Positions 22,434 to 35,564 of a DNA stretch of 64,000 nucleotides are shown here, piece after piece. The stretch comes from Margaritifera margaritifera (taxonomy: Eukaryota; Mollusca; Bivalvia; Unionida; Margaritiferidae): positions 372,001-436,000 of the forward strand of contig JAQPZY010001521.1 in NCBI GenBank assembly GCA_029931535.1, in the 5' to 3' direction. The notes beneath the pieces are model-generated. The model was not told where the DNA came from. It made no database searches and was given only the letters and a program-made list of their open reading frames with translations. Position 1 is the stretch's first letter. Every line of letters begins with the position of its first letter. Position numbers and translations under genes: made by a program.

Positions 22434-22882
22434 TTATAATCTATCGTTTATATACTTATACAGAAGGCTGAATTGTTCCAGATTTTTCTCAACACCTCGC
22501 ATAATGAAGTAGTTACGGAATAACTGGAAGGTAACGTTTAGAGGAATTTGGTCGCTAATTATAGATGAATTCAAGTATTGAGTGATAGATTCTCCCTGAC
22601 TCAAGGATCCGATTTGAAGTCTACATAAGATGGCCGACAACTTGTCCATGGTCTTGTTCACATGACTGGAGGCTGCATCACTTACGGCTAAATTATTGTA
22701 GATCGCTAACTCAGAGAAATTTCCGAAGTTGCTCTTGAAAAGTGTTCCAAGCTGGAGGGATAAAAATACATATAGATGAAATGCACCAAAAAGCAATAAT
22801 AATATCACGTTTGTTTCCAAAGAAGACTGGTGTTCTGCATCAAAAACTCACTTTCATACCTTTGTATATATATATACATATA

Positions 22883-22920
<38 letters not shown>

Positions 22921-23817
22921 TGTGTGTTTTTGTGTGTGTGTGTGTGCTTGCGTTCCATGCATACCAAATCGGGCGGTACATTTTGGGCAAAGAAGCTTGA
23001 TATATACCTGATATGTAGATACAATTTATTGTGTTTATGTGAGTTGCAATTCATATTAAACATTTCATTCAAACACATATTTTTCCAGGTAATATATATT
23101 TATACAAACAATATGAACGCAGAATGAGGATAATTAGAAATGAAGTATTTCACAAATAGATAAATTGAATTAATGTCATCTGGTTATAGGGATCGTATGT
23201 TAATCTACAGAATACTGTCTTTAATAATTGGAACAGTCCAGACGCACTGACTTTTCGCTCTCATTGAAATGTCTACTTACACCTTGCTGAATGTCAAGGC
23301 CTGCTACAATTTCGTCAGCGTTGATAGTCTTGAAATACTGAAAGTTGTCGTTGTCCAAAAACGTGACCATCTTAGAGCTACCAATAGCATGAGTCATCTG
23401 CAAATGTTCAAGTATGCAAGAAACATGTATTGGAAATTACCATTTGAAGTTTTTATTGCAAATTATATTTCGTTGTTCCTACCGTTTAACAGTTAAAATG
23501 ATGTGGATTGTTTTGGATATTCTTTTTCTCATTAAAATCTTTTAAGGTGTGGTGGCGAATATAATTGATTAAATCTCATGAAATTTAGCTGTAACGGTGG
23601 TAAACAGTTTCGGAATTGCAATAGGTTTGAGGAGAGTGAGTGTAGGTATACTTCCTCACTGCCCTTCTTTTCCAGCTTAAAAATAGTAACTTTTCAACAA
23701 TACACACATTCATTTGGCTATTTTCAGTAAAAGAACTACCCCATTTCAGACCAACCCGCACCCCACCGAACTCCACCTCATGGAAAGAATCTTGGATCTC
23801 CGTCTGAGAAGGTATGA

Positions 23818-23887
<70 letters not shown>

Positions 23888-24925
23888 GTATTGCTTACTT
23901 GATGCTGGAGTCATGTACAAAGCTAAATATACTGACCTCTAATTTTGACTTTCCCGCAAGAGATTTCGCCTCATTCACGAGTGTATGTAGCTGTGATATC
24001 GTATACTTGCTTGTTCTCTTATTTCTTTCCGTAATAGTTATGGGTCCCCCGCATGGTGTCTGAATGATGTTAGTAATATCACCAACTGGGGCACTAAAGG
24101 CACCAAATAACTCTAGAGTAATCAAAAGACTTCTCAGAACCCAACTGTATGTAATACCTGAAAATAATTAAATACGGTAAGTCAATAACACATTTGATTA
24201 TGCATATAATATAAGTCAAAGGCGTGCGTGTTTGAACAATTATTGAGTTTATTGACTCATACAAATGTTCAATTACTTAGTTATATTATACAGTGCTTAT
24301 GAGCAAATGTATACAACCGGTTGGCATTGACTTGTCATTCTTGACGATAAGAAGATGGGATTTTTTCAGTGGAAACGGTATGAAAGTTAAAATACAACGG
24401 TAAGTCAAATGTTACATTTGAAAGATAGTATCATTTATCTGCTCTACTTGAGAGCATTTTGATCGTTTTATCGTGTACAGGCAGCTATAGGTTTAGTGTT
24501 TGTATTGAATGTCACATATTTTCACTTTCAAAAGTTCAATATCTCTGACACAAATGGAGGCTTTTTTTTGTAATGGAGCGGGCACTTCCCTCTCTTGTAG
24601 GGAGCGTATATTTCTCATGGATCATGTGTCAAATACATGAGACAAAACAATGTCCACTGCCGAACTCGATTGACTAAGGGTCCGTGTAGGAGAGGAGTTT
24701 TGACTGAAGATACTCTTACATTAAAGACTGAGGTCAATTATACTTTGGCAATACTACACTGATCTGCATATGTTTATCATGAAAATATACATTAAAAAAT
24801 TCGACAACTTTAATAAGTGGCTAAGAAAAAGTTAACCAATAATAATAATAAATTCCTGGTTGTAATCGAGAATAATCAAAACGATAATTAAAATCTTATA
24901 ATGCAATGTATGTGCATTTCTATGT

Positions 24926-24987
<62 letters not shown>

Positions 24988-24996
24988 AAGTGAGTG

Positions 24997-25028
<32 letters not shown>

Positions 25029-25054
25029 AGATACCTACACAAATGAAATTTCAT
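22434..25054 (-). CDS. Secreted helical cytokine-like protein, copy 2 (4 exons, reference copy)
   Basis: Exons: 25054-25035, 24144-23937, 23397-23281, 22751-22434. Sites seen: TGTAG/GTATCT donor and CATACAG acceptor (phase 2); GAG/GTCAGT and TTTGCAG (phase 0); GGT/GTAAGT and TTTTTATCCCTCCAG (phase 0). The product has 220 residues. Residues 1-25 form a signal peptide ([20 protein letters not shown] and on). The chain then has a helix at about 50-72 in exon 2, a loop (exon 3, 77-115), helices at about 116-140 and 146-160, a sequon-rich loop, and a long last helix at about 188-218 ([17 protein letters not shown]). It has cysteines at 38 and 158 and sequons at 126, 147, 176 and 187. Size, one possible disulphide and the four-helix layout with long first and third loops recall class I helical cytokines of the IL-6/CNTF type. 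This is inference: sequence identity is not evident and another secreted helical family is possible. Confidence 0.7.
22864..22948. repeat. (AT)n(GT)n microsatellite, intron 3, copy 2
   Basis: AT tract of about 53 bp with two interruptions, then a GT run. Confidence 0.95.
23823..23884. repeat. (GA)n in intron 2, copy 2
   Basis: About 62 bp of pure GA. On the sense strand it is a (CT)n tract just downstream of the GTAAGC cryptic donor. Confidence 0.95.
24928..25030. repeat. (GA)n in intron 1, copy 2
   Basis: About 100 bp, ending 4 bp before the exon 1 donor. Confidence 0.95.
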
Positions 25055-25180
25055 TTCTGAAAGTATATATAAAACAACGAACGTTTGAAAACTGATATGA
25101 AAAGATCTACTACTTAACTGATATTTCGCAAAGTTATTTACATGGTATATAAAGTCTATGGAAGTATAGATTGTACGTTG

Positions 25181-25188
25181 CTTTTATA
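25181..25188 (-). promoter_or_regulatory. TATA box, copy 2
   Basis: TATAAAAG, 127 bp upstream of the ATG. The predicted transcription start is about 25150. The roughly 290 bp upstream (to about 25475) are also kept in the relic at 5690-5977, which suggests a conserved proximal promoter. Confidence 0.65.
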
Positions 25189-26288
25189 CCATATTTTAGA
25201 TGTGGGCTTTCTCGATGTCTCAGTAAATTATGAAGTTTTCCTTACAGGATGAAAATTCGTATATAAACCGGGCACATATATGTACAGTTTTTCTAGGCCT
25301 CGTTGGGTAAACAATTTAGACTCATTGAAATATTCTTCCGCTAAGATTTGGTTGCTGCTTCCAATTTTATCGGAAACAGGCGGGGTTTAAAACCAGGAAA
25401 TGTATCATGTGACATTCTAACTGCATTGCACGAACTTAATTATTACAGTGAAATAATTAACTAACTTTTCCTAGCCATATTATTTAGATTGTTTCAGAGA
25501 GCAAGTTAGCAGTTAATATACATTGATCGTGGTTTTGGGGAAAGCTATTTTATTATGTACACATATCTAATCATATGTATTACGTTATATGATTTTAACC
25601 CCAGTACAGATCACATGATCGTTATGACGACCAAATGTTTGCATACAAATTACAGATATTTAATTTGTTGAGAGAGTCAATTTAAAATGAACATAACGTT
25701 TGTCTTCAGATTAGGCAATCCGTATGCATAAGGATAATACAGATTAAAGGTACTTCGGGATCGGACGTGCGAACATAGTTTGGAATGAGAAATTCGTGCG
25801 AAAGCGGTCGAATTTTAAATATTATAAATACTAGTGATAATGGAATTAGGATAGGTCTTACCTAAAACTAGGTTGTCGGTGTGATTGTTGAATTTATTTG
25901 AGCTCCGTGTATGGGTATAATATGGTTCTAGGGATATTGGGACACAGACTTGTGAACAGATTGTGGAGAGAAGAGTCAAGTTAAACAGTTTTAAATTTAA
26001 GTATTTTTGTAAGAACAGTACTTTAAGGTAAAAAATGATTGCTTGAAAAAAATTACTATGCGATCTACTTTAATCACGCGTGCTTCTGTGTTACGTAAGT
26101 GTGAAGTCAAAACTGCATATGTTTTTATTGATACGACGCTCAAGTAATTTATTGTGCATACAAATCAGTAAGCATGGATGTGTATATCAACGGACAGAGA
26201 GACGTGTATTTTATCGAAGTCTCATCGCATGCATATGCAAAGTGAGCTGAGACTGTAGCAATGTACTGCTTTCCTTTGAAAACAAAAT

Positions 26289-26310
26289 GGGCGAGGGTGA
26301 GGGGGAAGGG
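26289..26310 (+). other. G-quadruplex motif, copy 2
   Basis: Same four G-tracts as in copy 1, followed by GGTGCGGGGGG. Confidence 0.5.
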
Positions 26311-26479
26311 AGGTGCGGGGGGCGAGGAACGTAAACGATTTACTGATTCGTTGGATCAAAGAATTCTTCAAAATGATATAAATTTGTATCCGTAAAATCA
26401 TTACCAAATTTGTAAAGTGTGTCTTTGAGAGGGGTTGAATGTATAAAGAATCTATTGACTCTCTAAAGACTAAAATAAA

Positions 26480-26895
26480 AAATTATACCGCCATTATGGC
26501 TCTTTGAATATAATCAGTTCTTTGAAATTACATCATGCAGATATCACAATGTGAAGGATAACGTTGATTGGGAGGTAATTTAGTCATATCATCCATGACT
26601 ATGAACAGATTAGAATGCCCATCATTTATTGTCACGGTCTCAGTATTTAACTATCACGGATGTAGAGGACTTCACCTAGGTTTCACTCTGTGGTGTGTCG
26701 AATCTGATCCTATGTCAAAAAGTTTCACACTCAATACTATGGACCCGTTGGCCCTGAAAAAGACGTTGTTGCATGGTACCGTTGCTTCAGAGAGAATTAT
26801 TTGAGTTCCCAGCAATGAAATTATCGTAGTGATTTTTGTGATAGGATTATTATTATTCTTCGTACTATTATTGTTGTTGTTGCTTTTGATGTTCT
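26480..26895 (-). other. Upstream conserved block, copy 2
   Basis: Same block. The 5' part of the minus-strand frame is interrupted because the sequence differs from copy 1 near 26885, so only the inner exon-like part stays open. Confidence 0.35.
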
Positions 26896-28211
26896 TCTTT
26901 CACAATGTATAAAAAGGGCTAGGTATATAAAATATTCATTTGTGATGGAAGGGTGATGGAGGGTTGAAATTGAATCAGTATGTCAGGGTTGATGTATACA
27001 CACAGTACTAGTATATAGTTGATAAGGAGTCCTTGGGGTGGTTTTTAACTTTATAGTTGTGAAACAGATCAGATTTTATTTCAGCTAATGAGTGCTAGCA
27101 CACAGTTAAATGAAAGATAATATAAAACGTTCCATTTCGAATCTTTTCATCTAATTTAAAAATGTGCAGTATTTTCTTTTAATTACTTCTGTAGATATCA
27201 TTGCAAGATGCATTGTTTTCTAGACTTGACGAATTCTGTGGTTTACATATTCCAAAATTCCTGATTGAATACACTGGTTAATTTAAAATAGGAGTTGAAT
27301 GTTCCTGCATGGCGATATGTGCTACAGAAAAAATGAATTATGAAATGTTGTAAATGTTGAAGAAAAAAAACATGGTGCATTTTGCATATTTAAGAAATAG
27401 CTCGTTCAGGCCCCAATTGTGTCAGGTAAACACCGGTTTTGCGAGCTCAAGGATTATGATTTATTTCTTTTGTAGCTTATTTATTAAATTTAAAATAATG
27501 TTGTCATATCCACGAAAGTAAAGTTAAGTACGTTTAAGTTTGGTGCAATATATGTTTTCCGCAATGGAGATGGTATAAAGCAGTAAGTTTATGATGTGAT
27601 GTGTTATTTGTTTGCTCTAATGTATTTGGAATACTCGCTGGAATGACACCAATTTCCATAGCCAGAACGTATTAGAGAAAGGGATTCAACTCGATACAGA
27701 AATGTCTATTATTATAGCAACTCTCACCAATTGCTGAACATAGATAAAGTCAATGAATTAAATACATATTTTTACCCAATACGGTATGATATTGGATAGA
27801 GGACAAAACGTTTCTACTAAAATTGCATGCAGTTGGAGGATGTTAAAATCGTAAACAAAGACATAAAGGTTCTTGTGCATAAATATATCCAGGAGCCGCT
27901 GTGGATAAGAACAAAAGTTTTCTAATGTCAGAAATCATTAGTTTTATTATGATATGATTTGCAATAACAAACTAGAAAGGTTATTGCCTTGTTAGAAAAA
28001 TTATATTTATTACTGTGTCCTCTCTTACTCCGTTTGTACACATCCATTTTAAAAATAGAAAAATCTGTGTGTCCATCTTCAAAAAAGTGAAATCATCTTC
28101 CTTTTAATCATCTTGTTACTTCCTTCTTTACACCCGCACTTAAACAAAAGATAAGACGTGTCCATTTCTTTTAGAACAAAAGTCTATATTGGCAATAGCC
28201 TATTTTAGGAC
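26896..28211. other. Unannotated unit segment, copy 2
   Basis: About 1.3 kb without a recognised gene. Equivalents lie at about 38594-39909, 50146-51454 and 61786-63094. Confidence 0.5.
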
Positions 28212-28512
28212 AAAAGGTGTTTTTGGTAGGTATTTTGTTCTTTACTTTTATAATATTGGTTTTTTATTTCTTTTAAATTTTATCCTGTAGTCTGTGTTAG
28301 AGGGAGATGAATAAACATGTTTTACTAGATATTTTGTTCTTACCTTTATGATATTGTTTTCTGTTTCTTTTAAATTTCATCCTGTATTCTGTGTTAGAGG
28401 CAGATGAATAAAGATGTTTTAAGTAGGTATTTTGTTCTTGATCTTTATGATATTGTTTTTCATTTCTTTTATATTTCATCCTATATTCTGAGCTAGAGGG
28501 AGTTGAATGCTG
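28212..28512. repeat. 98-99-bp triple tandem repeat, copy 2
   Basis: Three units, each containing TATTTTGTTCTT, a GATATTG or AATATTG word, TTCTTTTAAATTTCATCCT and TGTTAGAGG. TATTTTGTTC starts at 28231, 28330 and 28428. The minus-strand frame 28297-28632 shows the repeat as EYRMKYKRN and EYRMKFKRN. No known family. Confidence 0.8.
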
Positions 28513-28660
28513 ATTTTGTGCTAGTATATATGCAACATATGAAGTCGTCTGAAAATGTCTTTGAAATTTATACGTTAATGATAGTTGCAAGCATGGTAAG
28601 TTAGACATTATTGTGTATTTTAACGTGATCAAACATTTATACTTTTAAAATAAAAAAAAA

Positions 28661-29430
28661 ATGGATAGCACAACCATTAAAATATTATCTGCAAACTGGT
28701 ATGAATTAGGATATATTGAACAAAATGCAAGCATGTGTTTAATTACCTCAGGAGAGAAAATCATCTATATTGCTAACAGGATACGCATATTATTGAAGAT
28801 AACACATCACACGTCAGAGCTTAATCATCTGGTGTGTGATGTGTTATCGTCAATACTATGCTGCATGTTCAAACTGTATTGCCTGTTTTTGACTCACACA
28901 CTGCCAGTCGTTACAAAAGTAAATCTTGTTCTTCAGAGAGATGCGCCAATTATTCATGTCCTCAGAAAGAGACTACAACGAATATTCAAATGTAGCAAAA
29001 CAAACAACAGGTATGCCCAAAGGATCGTTTATTGGTCCATTCCTATTTCCTGGCTATATGAACGATATAGCTGATAGTTTAAAATCTGCTATATGCTGAT
29101 TTGCAGACGACTCCTCGTTTGCAACTAGTTTTTCTGAGTGTATGATGAGTACAGACATGAATGATTAAAAGAAATCTCTTTACTGTATGCATAATTTATG
29201 TCAGATCACATAGAGTATTCTCGTCATTATCTATTGTTAATCAGCTATAATAAAATCAACCATGCCTCTCCTGGTAATGTTTGTATATAGATTGTAAGAC
29301 TGTATATGTGTCTCTTGTCTACATATTCGTATTTGTAATGGAGAGGAAAAGTAAGATTTAGAACTTTTTCCAGTCCTATTGCTGTGTATAATTAATTGCA
29401 ATAAATTATGTTGAAACGAAACGAAACGAT
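28661..29430 (+). pseudogene. Chimeric LINE fragment, copy 2
   Basis: Same structure as copy 1; the tail has three GAAAC words. The 137-aa frame runs into the RT region out of frame. Confidence 0.6.
28798..28848. repeat. Perfect 15-bp hairpin, copy 2
   Basis: Identical arms and spacer to copy 1. Confidence 0.85.
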
Positions 29431-30710
29431 CGAAATGTCTTACTGCAGCATTGCACGAGGAAATTATTACCCATGAGTGATGGCAACTTACTTTGTTATG
29501 TACTCAGCACGTAACGTCCTAAGGAATTTTCAACTTTTTAGACTTTGTCAAACATTTACTCTGTGCCGTTAACCTCAGAGAGGGTTCAATAAGTGTGCTT
29601 CTACGTAACATGACTTCACATCAGGTCTATCATGACGCAGCAGCATGTAAACACACGACACGTCAAATTATGTATTTATACACAATGAAGTCATAAAATA
29701 ATTAGAACAAGGTTTCTTTTCAAACATATTTGCATTCAATTTAATTTTGTGAAAAGCAATTTAAATACAATCAATTATTTTATAAATTGGGGGTACCTAA
29801 TAAATAAATAATAGTGTTTGTGCAGTTGGAAATTTTGGTATTGCCGGAAGTACATTGTGCTCGCAAACTCTCCTCGTTGCACTTCGGTCTCGCCCATGCT
29901 ATCTAACAGTACGAACAATGTAATCAATAATTATCATATGACTACAGTTTATTTAGATTAATATACCTTGATCCAAATAATAGGTATAGTAACATCCTGC
30001 TACGTCATATTGACATCATGATATGATGTAAGGCAAATGCGTAATGAACAAGTCATCCAAATGCTTTTTAAAGTCATTTCACTATTCTATTCTGTTTTTT
30101 GTTAAACACAATTAGCACACTTCGTCATGTGATAAATATAGTCTAATATTTATGCACATTGCATCTGAAATCTATGAAACCCTTGAATACTTTCATTTGA
30201 AATGAACACTCATATAAGATCATCTATTACCACAATATTGTGTCAATTCTAATGGGTTATATAAATAAAGTTGTGCATCATCTGACAGGGATGATTGTCT
30301 AAAAGGAAACAAAGTAGCCTGGAATGAAGGTCTACCGCACCTCAAGCTTTCTCGCATTTGGAGTTGTCTTGTTTTCGTTAGTAAACTGTAATATGAAAGA
30401 AAACTATAGTGGGATGGTTAAAGTTTCCTGAATCAGTGGGACATGACAGCATAAACAGTGAAGAAAAACCTCTCTCTCTCTTTCCGAATCTCTGTTTCAA
30501 ACATATAACTAGGTTGGTTACTTGTGTAGTTAAGAAACGAAACATACTGAAAGAGAAATGCACAAACGGAACCAGATTCATAAAATATTGATTAGATATT
30601 GTTCAGGCATTCTATTTGTATCATTCCCAAGAAGGTCATGAAGCTATCAACGAACGAACGTAGAAAACATTAGTATGGCAAGCAAAATTCACAATAATTA
30701 CATGAATTTA

Positions 30711-31441
30711 GTTTATCAGTCTAGTATCCCTATACTACCTGAACCTAATTAGCATTATCTCCAAGAAAGAATATTTTACCTGAAATTTTGTGAAATTTGC
30801 TGCAGATATGTATAAATTACCACAGATACATTAGGTTTTAGGGTGGGTAATGCTCATTAAAAAATGCAATTAAAATTCACAAAATTCACGCAATATATAG
30901 ATAAATCAAACAAACGAAGTTTATTTGGTAGGTATCTGTATATTACCCGACACGAACATATATATTACCTGAACGTTTGTGATATTCGAGGCAGGTATTT
31001 ACGAATTATCTTATATAAATTAGATTTAGGTAATAGTAATTAAAAGGCAAACTCAATTCATAACAAATCAGAAGATAAACCCAGTTTATTTGGCAGGTAT
31101 CACTATATTACCTGGACCTAGTTAGCATTATCTCTAGGTGATGAAAAGTGGCAGATAATTGAAATGTATCTATTTCTTACATATTAAGTTACCTGTTGAA
31201 AATGTGAAATATCGCTGACGAAATTAAACAAAATTAGGTAATGCATAGCTACATCAGATAAACTTAGTTCATGTAGTATAAATCTGTATACTTAGCAGTT
31301 ATTCGCATTATTTCCAGGTAAGTATATATTATCTAAATTTGTATGGCGTTTGCGATAGGTACCTGTGGATTTCCTCAGATAATGTGAATTAAGATGTTTG
31401 GTATCCCTGTATTACCTGATCACGAAGTCTCATTACCTGAC
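30711..31441. repeat. TACCTG/CAGGTA-rich satellite, copy 2
   Basis: Nearly identical to copy 1. Confidence 0.6.
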
Positions 31442-31736
31442 AGCCAATCGTATTCAAACAGTAAATCATTTGTAAGCTGCAATTGCACTGGTTAATCACT
31501 TTAGCTTTACAACGTGAATCCCTCACAACACAAGTCTGGATTTTGTATTTTCATTGAAGGTAGAATATGCATATGCAGTCAATGTCAAATAAAAGCAAAT
31601 GGTCATTATGTTATATGCAGTTCGATTCTTCTTTGAGCATGATACTAATATGCATCTAGATCGTCCTTCAGAAGTTGAAGGAAGGGGTATTGAGGAGGGG
31701 AGATTATTTAGTTATTACATAATTATAACCTATCAC

Positions 31737-32136
31737 GTGGCTCTGTGAGGTCTATGCCAACGAGGGTCTGCTGAAAAACTCATATTTTCTTGTAACGCCA
31801 GAACAAGGCTGTCACAAAATTGGGAAAAGTGATTTGAGTGGCTGATGAGATAACGTTATGTTTCGTGTCAACACGGAGAGTTTCATTGGCTGATTGAGAC
31901 ATGGTTCCTGCATAGGCATCTGTTTACAAACTAGATTTTTATGATAACCTTTTATTATTATAATGAACTATTTTGGCAGTGATTGCAGAAAGTATGCATA
32001 TATCAATTTTGAGATGGCGAGAAATATCTTTGTTGTTTTGCTTGTACAAAGTTTGGCCGAAGCGCCTTCTATTGTTAAAAGCGATCAATGAATCAGTTTA
32101 CTAGACTCTCTTATGGCGGATTACTCACAGAGCCAC
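31737..32136. mobile_element. MITE-like element, copy 3
   Basis: Same 400 bp with perfect 13-bp terminal inverted repeats at both ends. Confidence 0.7.
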
Positions 32137-32955
32137 ACTAGAGTCTGGTAGAATGAGACTAGGTAGATTCTAACTTTTGGAACAGATATATTATAACATT
32201 TCCTATGACTTGAATGAGACAAATATTGCTCTGATATAGCTTTCTAGATTAATACGTTGAACAGTGAAATAATCTACACAAACTCGTCTACTGGTCGTAA
32301 TATAGTAGAAGATAGCTCGTTCTTGGTCAGTATCACTTCCAGTAAGCAGTGAAATGCTAGTGTTCTGTTGTAGATATGTTTCAGTACATAGCGATCATCA
32401 ACAAGCATTTAATATAAATTATGGTTTTTCACTGTTGAAAGCACTGATGAAATTATCACCAAAATACTAATAAACACAATGCAAAAGCAAAATGGAGGGG
32501 ATGTTTTCTTTAAATGTACTTTGCACAATGACTGCTATTATTGTTTTCTGACTAACCATATATTGCAAATAAAAGGTTAACCTTTATTCCCAAGATTTAC
32601 CATCATTAATTTTGAGAAATTCAACGATAACACAATTGCAGAATTTAAGATGAATATTACGGTATGACCTGATAAAACAAAATCTTTTTCCCTTGATCAA
32701 AAAGAGGTCTCGACTGGTGTAACCTGTATGTTAAGATTCTGTATTGAGAAGCATAGGAGATGTGATAATAGAAACGAGTATCATCGTAAGTTTCCGGAAG
32801 TCACTTCACGTAATTATCGTCTTCCCGTTCGGCCACAGAGAAAGTTGGTGTAAGATTGAGAGTAAGTCTTAGGACACGTTGGAATAGTAATAAATACATA
32901 AATAAGACACTTACTTTGTAGTACCAAAAATATAATTTATTGGACAGAAAAAAAT

Positions 32956-33811
32956 GAATATCAGAGACATGACTTTAAAACTTATCAGATCTATCAAGTT
33001 ATTTTAGACATTTAAATCACATGTGTAATAAATACATTAATGAATATAATTTAATGGATACAATCTTTCATTCTAAAACACTCATTCCTGACATTTTTAC
33101 AATAAGTTAATATTGTTTAAAATACGTACAATACCTAATTATGAATTTACCAAGTCACCGAAAGTAACACTGAACAGCATCACAATTAACTTAAAAATTA
33201 AATCAGCTTTTTTTCTACATTCTCATGTATATGATAGATACGAGCGTAATAAAACAATACAACATATTTAAGTAAATGGAACACAAAAGAGGACAATACA
33301 AGGTTGAGCACAGGTTTTTTTACCATTTGGGAAAGAAAAAAAAAATAATAATAACTTTTTAATGCCAACAATATAATGTATTCAATACAATTAAAATAAG
33401 TACACAGCTTTTCAGCTCTATTTCATTTGTTTGGGACATTTAAGTAACACGTGCAAAAATAGATGAAGGAATGGAAGTTGACGGGTAATAAACTTTCATT
33501 CTACAACACACATTCATGGCATTTTCACAATAAGTTAATGTTATTTACAATTTACATGCAGAACAGTCCATCTTTTTATCAGCCACACGGTAAATAATTA
33601 TGCGTTTGCAATGTCTAACTACTTGAATTTGGTTCCGAACTCAGAAGGTAATGAAAAATTTAATCACAATTACATAAAAATTCAACAAACTTTGTCTTTG
33701 TACATTCATACGTATATAAAAATTACTGCTGTCATAAGAACAATACGCTGACATAAATCATCATTAAAAATATCATGTTAAATTTGATCTTAAGAAATTC
33801 AGTTATGATAT
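32956..33811. repeat. Diverged ~428-bp tandem pair, copy 3
   Basis: Same two-block structure as in copy 2, with a few substitutions. Confidence 0.6.
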
Positions 33812-34094
33812 CCATTTCTCTCCAATAACTGAATGATGTCAAGATAAAGTAATCTTAGATATTTACATAGACGTTTTTCCATAGATCCATTAAACAAAGA
33901 AAAGGAAGACGAAGAACGTGTACCTTTATTGTCAAGCAATATATCAATGACCGCCTTATTGCAATGATCATGCAATTGAAATAATTTAATACTTTATGTG
34001 AATGTAACCAGTCTATGAATAAAGGAGACATCAACTGATATATTTAGAGGCCACAGGCCCACGCTCTTTGATGAAGTCACTTGTACCGGGTAAA

Positions 34095-34523
34095 TTATAA
34101 TCTATCGTTTATATACTTATACAGAAGGCTGAATTGTTCCAGATTTTTCTCAACACCTCGCATAATGAAGTAGTTACGGAATAACTGGAAGGTAACGTTT
34201 AGAGGAATTTGGTCGCTAATTATAGATGAATTCAAGTATTGAGTGATAGATTCTCCCTGACTCAAGGATCCGATTTGAAGTCTACATAAGATGGCCGACA
34301 ACTTGTCCATGGTCTTGTTCACATGACTGGAGGCTGCATCACTTACGGCTAAATTATTGTAGATCGCTAACTCAGAGAAATTTCCGAAGTTGCTCTTGAA
34401 AAGTGTTCCAAGCTGGAGGGATAAAAATACATATAGATGAAATGCACCAAAAAGCAATAATAATATCACGTTTGTTTCCAAAGAAGACTGGTGTTCTGCA
34501 TCAAAAACTCACTTTCATACCTT

Positions 34524-34589
<66 letters not shown>

Positions 34590-35491
34590 TGTGTGTGTTT
34601 GTGTGTGTGTGTGTGCTTGCGTTCCACGCATACCAAATCGGGCGGTACATTGTGGGCAAAGAAGCTTGATATATACCTGATATGTAGATACAATTTATTG
34701 TGTTTATGTGAGTTGCAATTCATATTAAACATTTCATTCAAACACATATTTTTCCAGGTAATATATATTTATACAAACAATATGAACACAGAATGAGGAT
34801 AATTAGAAATGAAGTATTTCACAAATAGATAAATGGAATTAATGTCATCTGGTTATAGGGATCGTATGTTAATCTACAGAATACTGTCTTTAATAATTGG
34901 AACAGTCCAGACGCACTGACTTTTCGCTCTCATTGAAATGTCTACTTACACCTTGCTGAATGTCAAGGCCTGCTACAATTTCGTCAGCGTTGATAGTCTT
35001 GAAATACTGAAAGTTGTCGTTGTCCAAAAACGTGACCATCTTAGAGCTACCAATAGCATGAGTCATCTGCAAATGTTCAAGTATGCAAGAAACATGTATT
35101 GGAAATTACCATTTGAAGTTTTTATTGCAAATTATATTTCGTTGTTCCTACCGTTTAACAGTTAAAATGATGTGGATTGTTTTGGATATTCTTTTTCTCA
35201 TTAAAATCTTTTAAGGTGTGGTGGCGAATATAATTGATTAAATCTCATGAAATTTAGCTGTAACGGTGGTAAACAGTTTCGGAATTGCAATAGGTTTGAG
35301 GAGAGTGAGTGTAGGTATACTTCCTCACTGCCCTTCTTTTCCAGCTTAAAAATAGTAACTTTTCAACAATACACACATTCATTTGGCTATTTTCAGTAAA
35401 AGAACTACCCCATTTCAGACCAACCCGCACCCCACCGAACTCCACCTCATGGAAAGAATCTTGGATCTCCGTCTGAGAAGGTATGATTTAT

Positions 35492-35564
<73 letters not shown>

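Larger units (their letters stand above)
20076..31736. repeat. Tandem array unit, copy 2 (11,661 bp)
   Basis: First full-length copy. From 20076 to about 29080 it is nearly identical to copy 3. From about 29080 to its end it follows copy 1, for example in keeping the 30-bp segment near 29585 that copies 3 and 4 lack. Confidence 0.97.

Noticed and set aside
22434..22820. 128-aa frame beginning [21 protein letters not shown] as a complete secreted protein
   Set aside because: The first 23 codons are a polypyrimidine tract ending in TCCCTCCAG, a strong splice acceptor. The apparent signal peptide is translated intron; only the last 105 residues are taken as exon 4. Same in all five copies.
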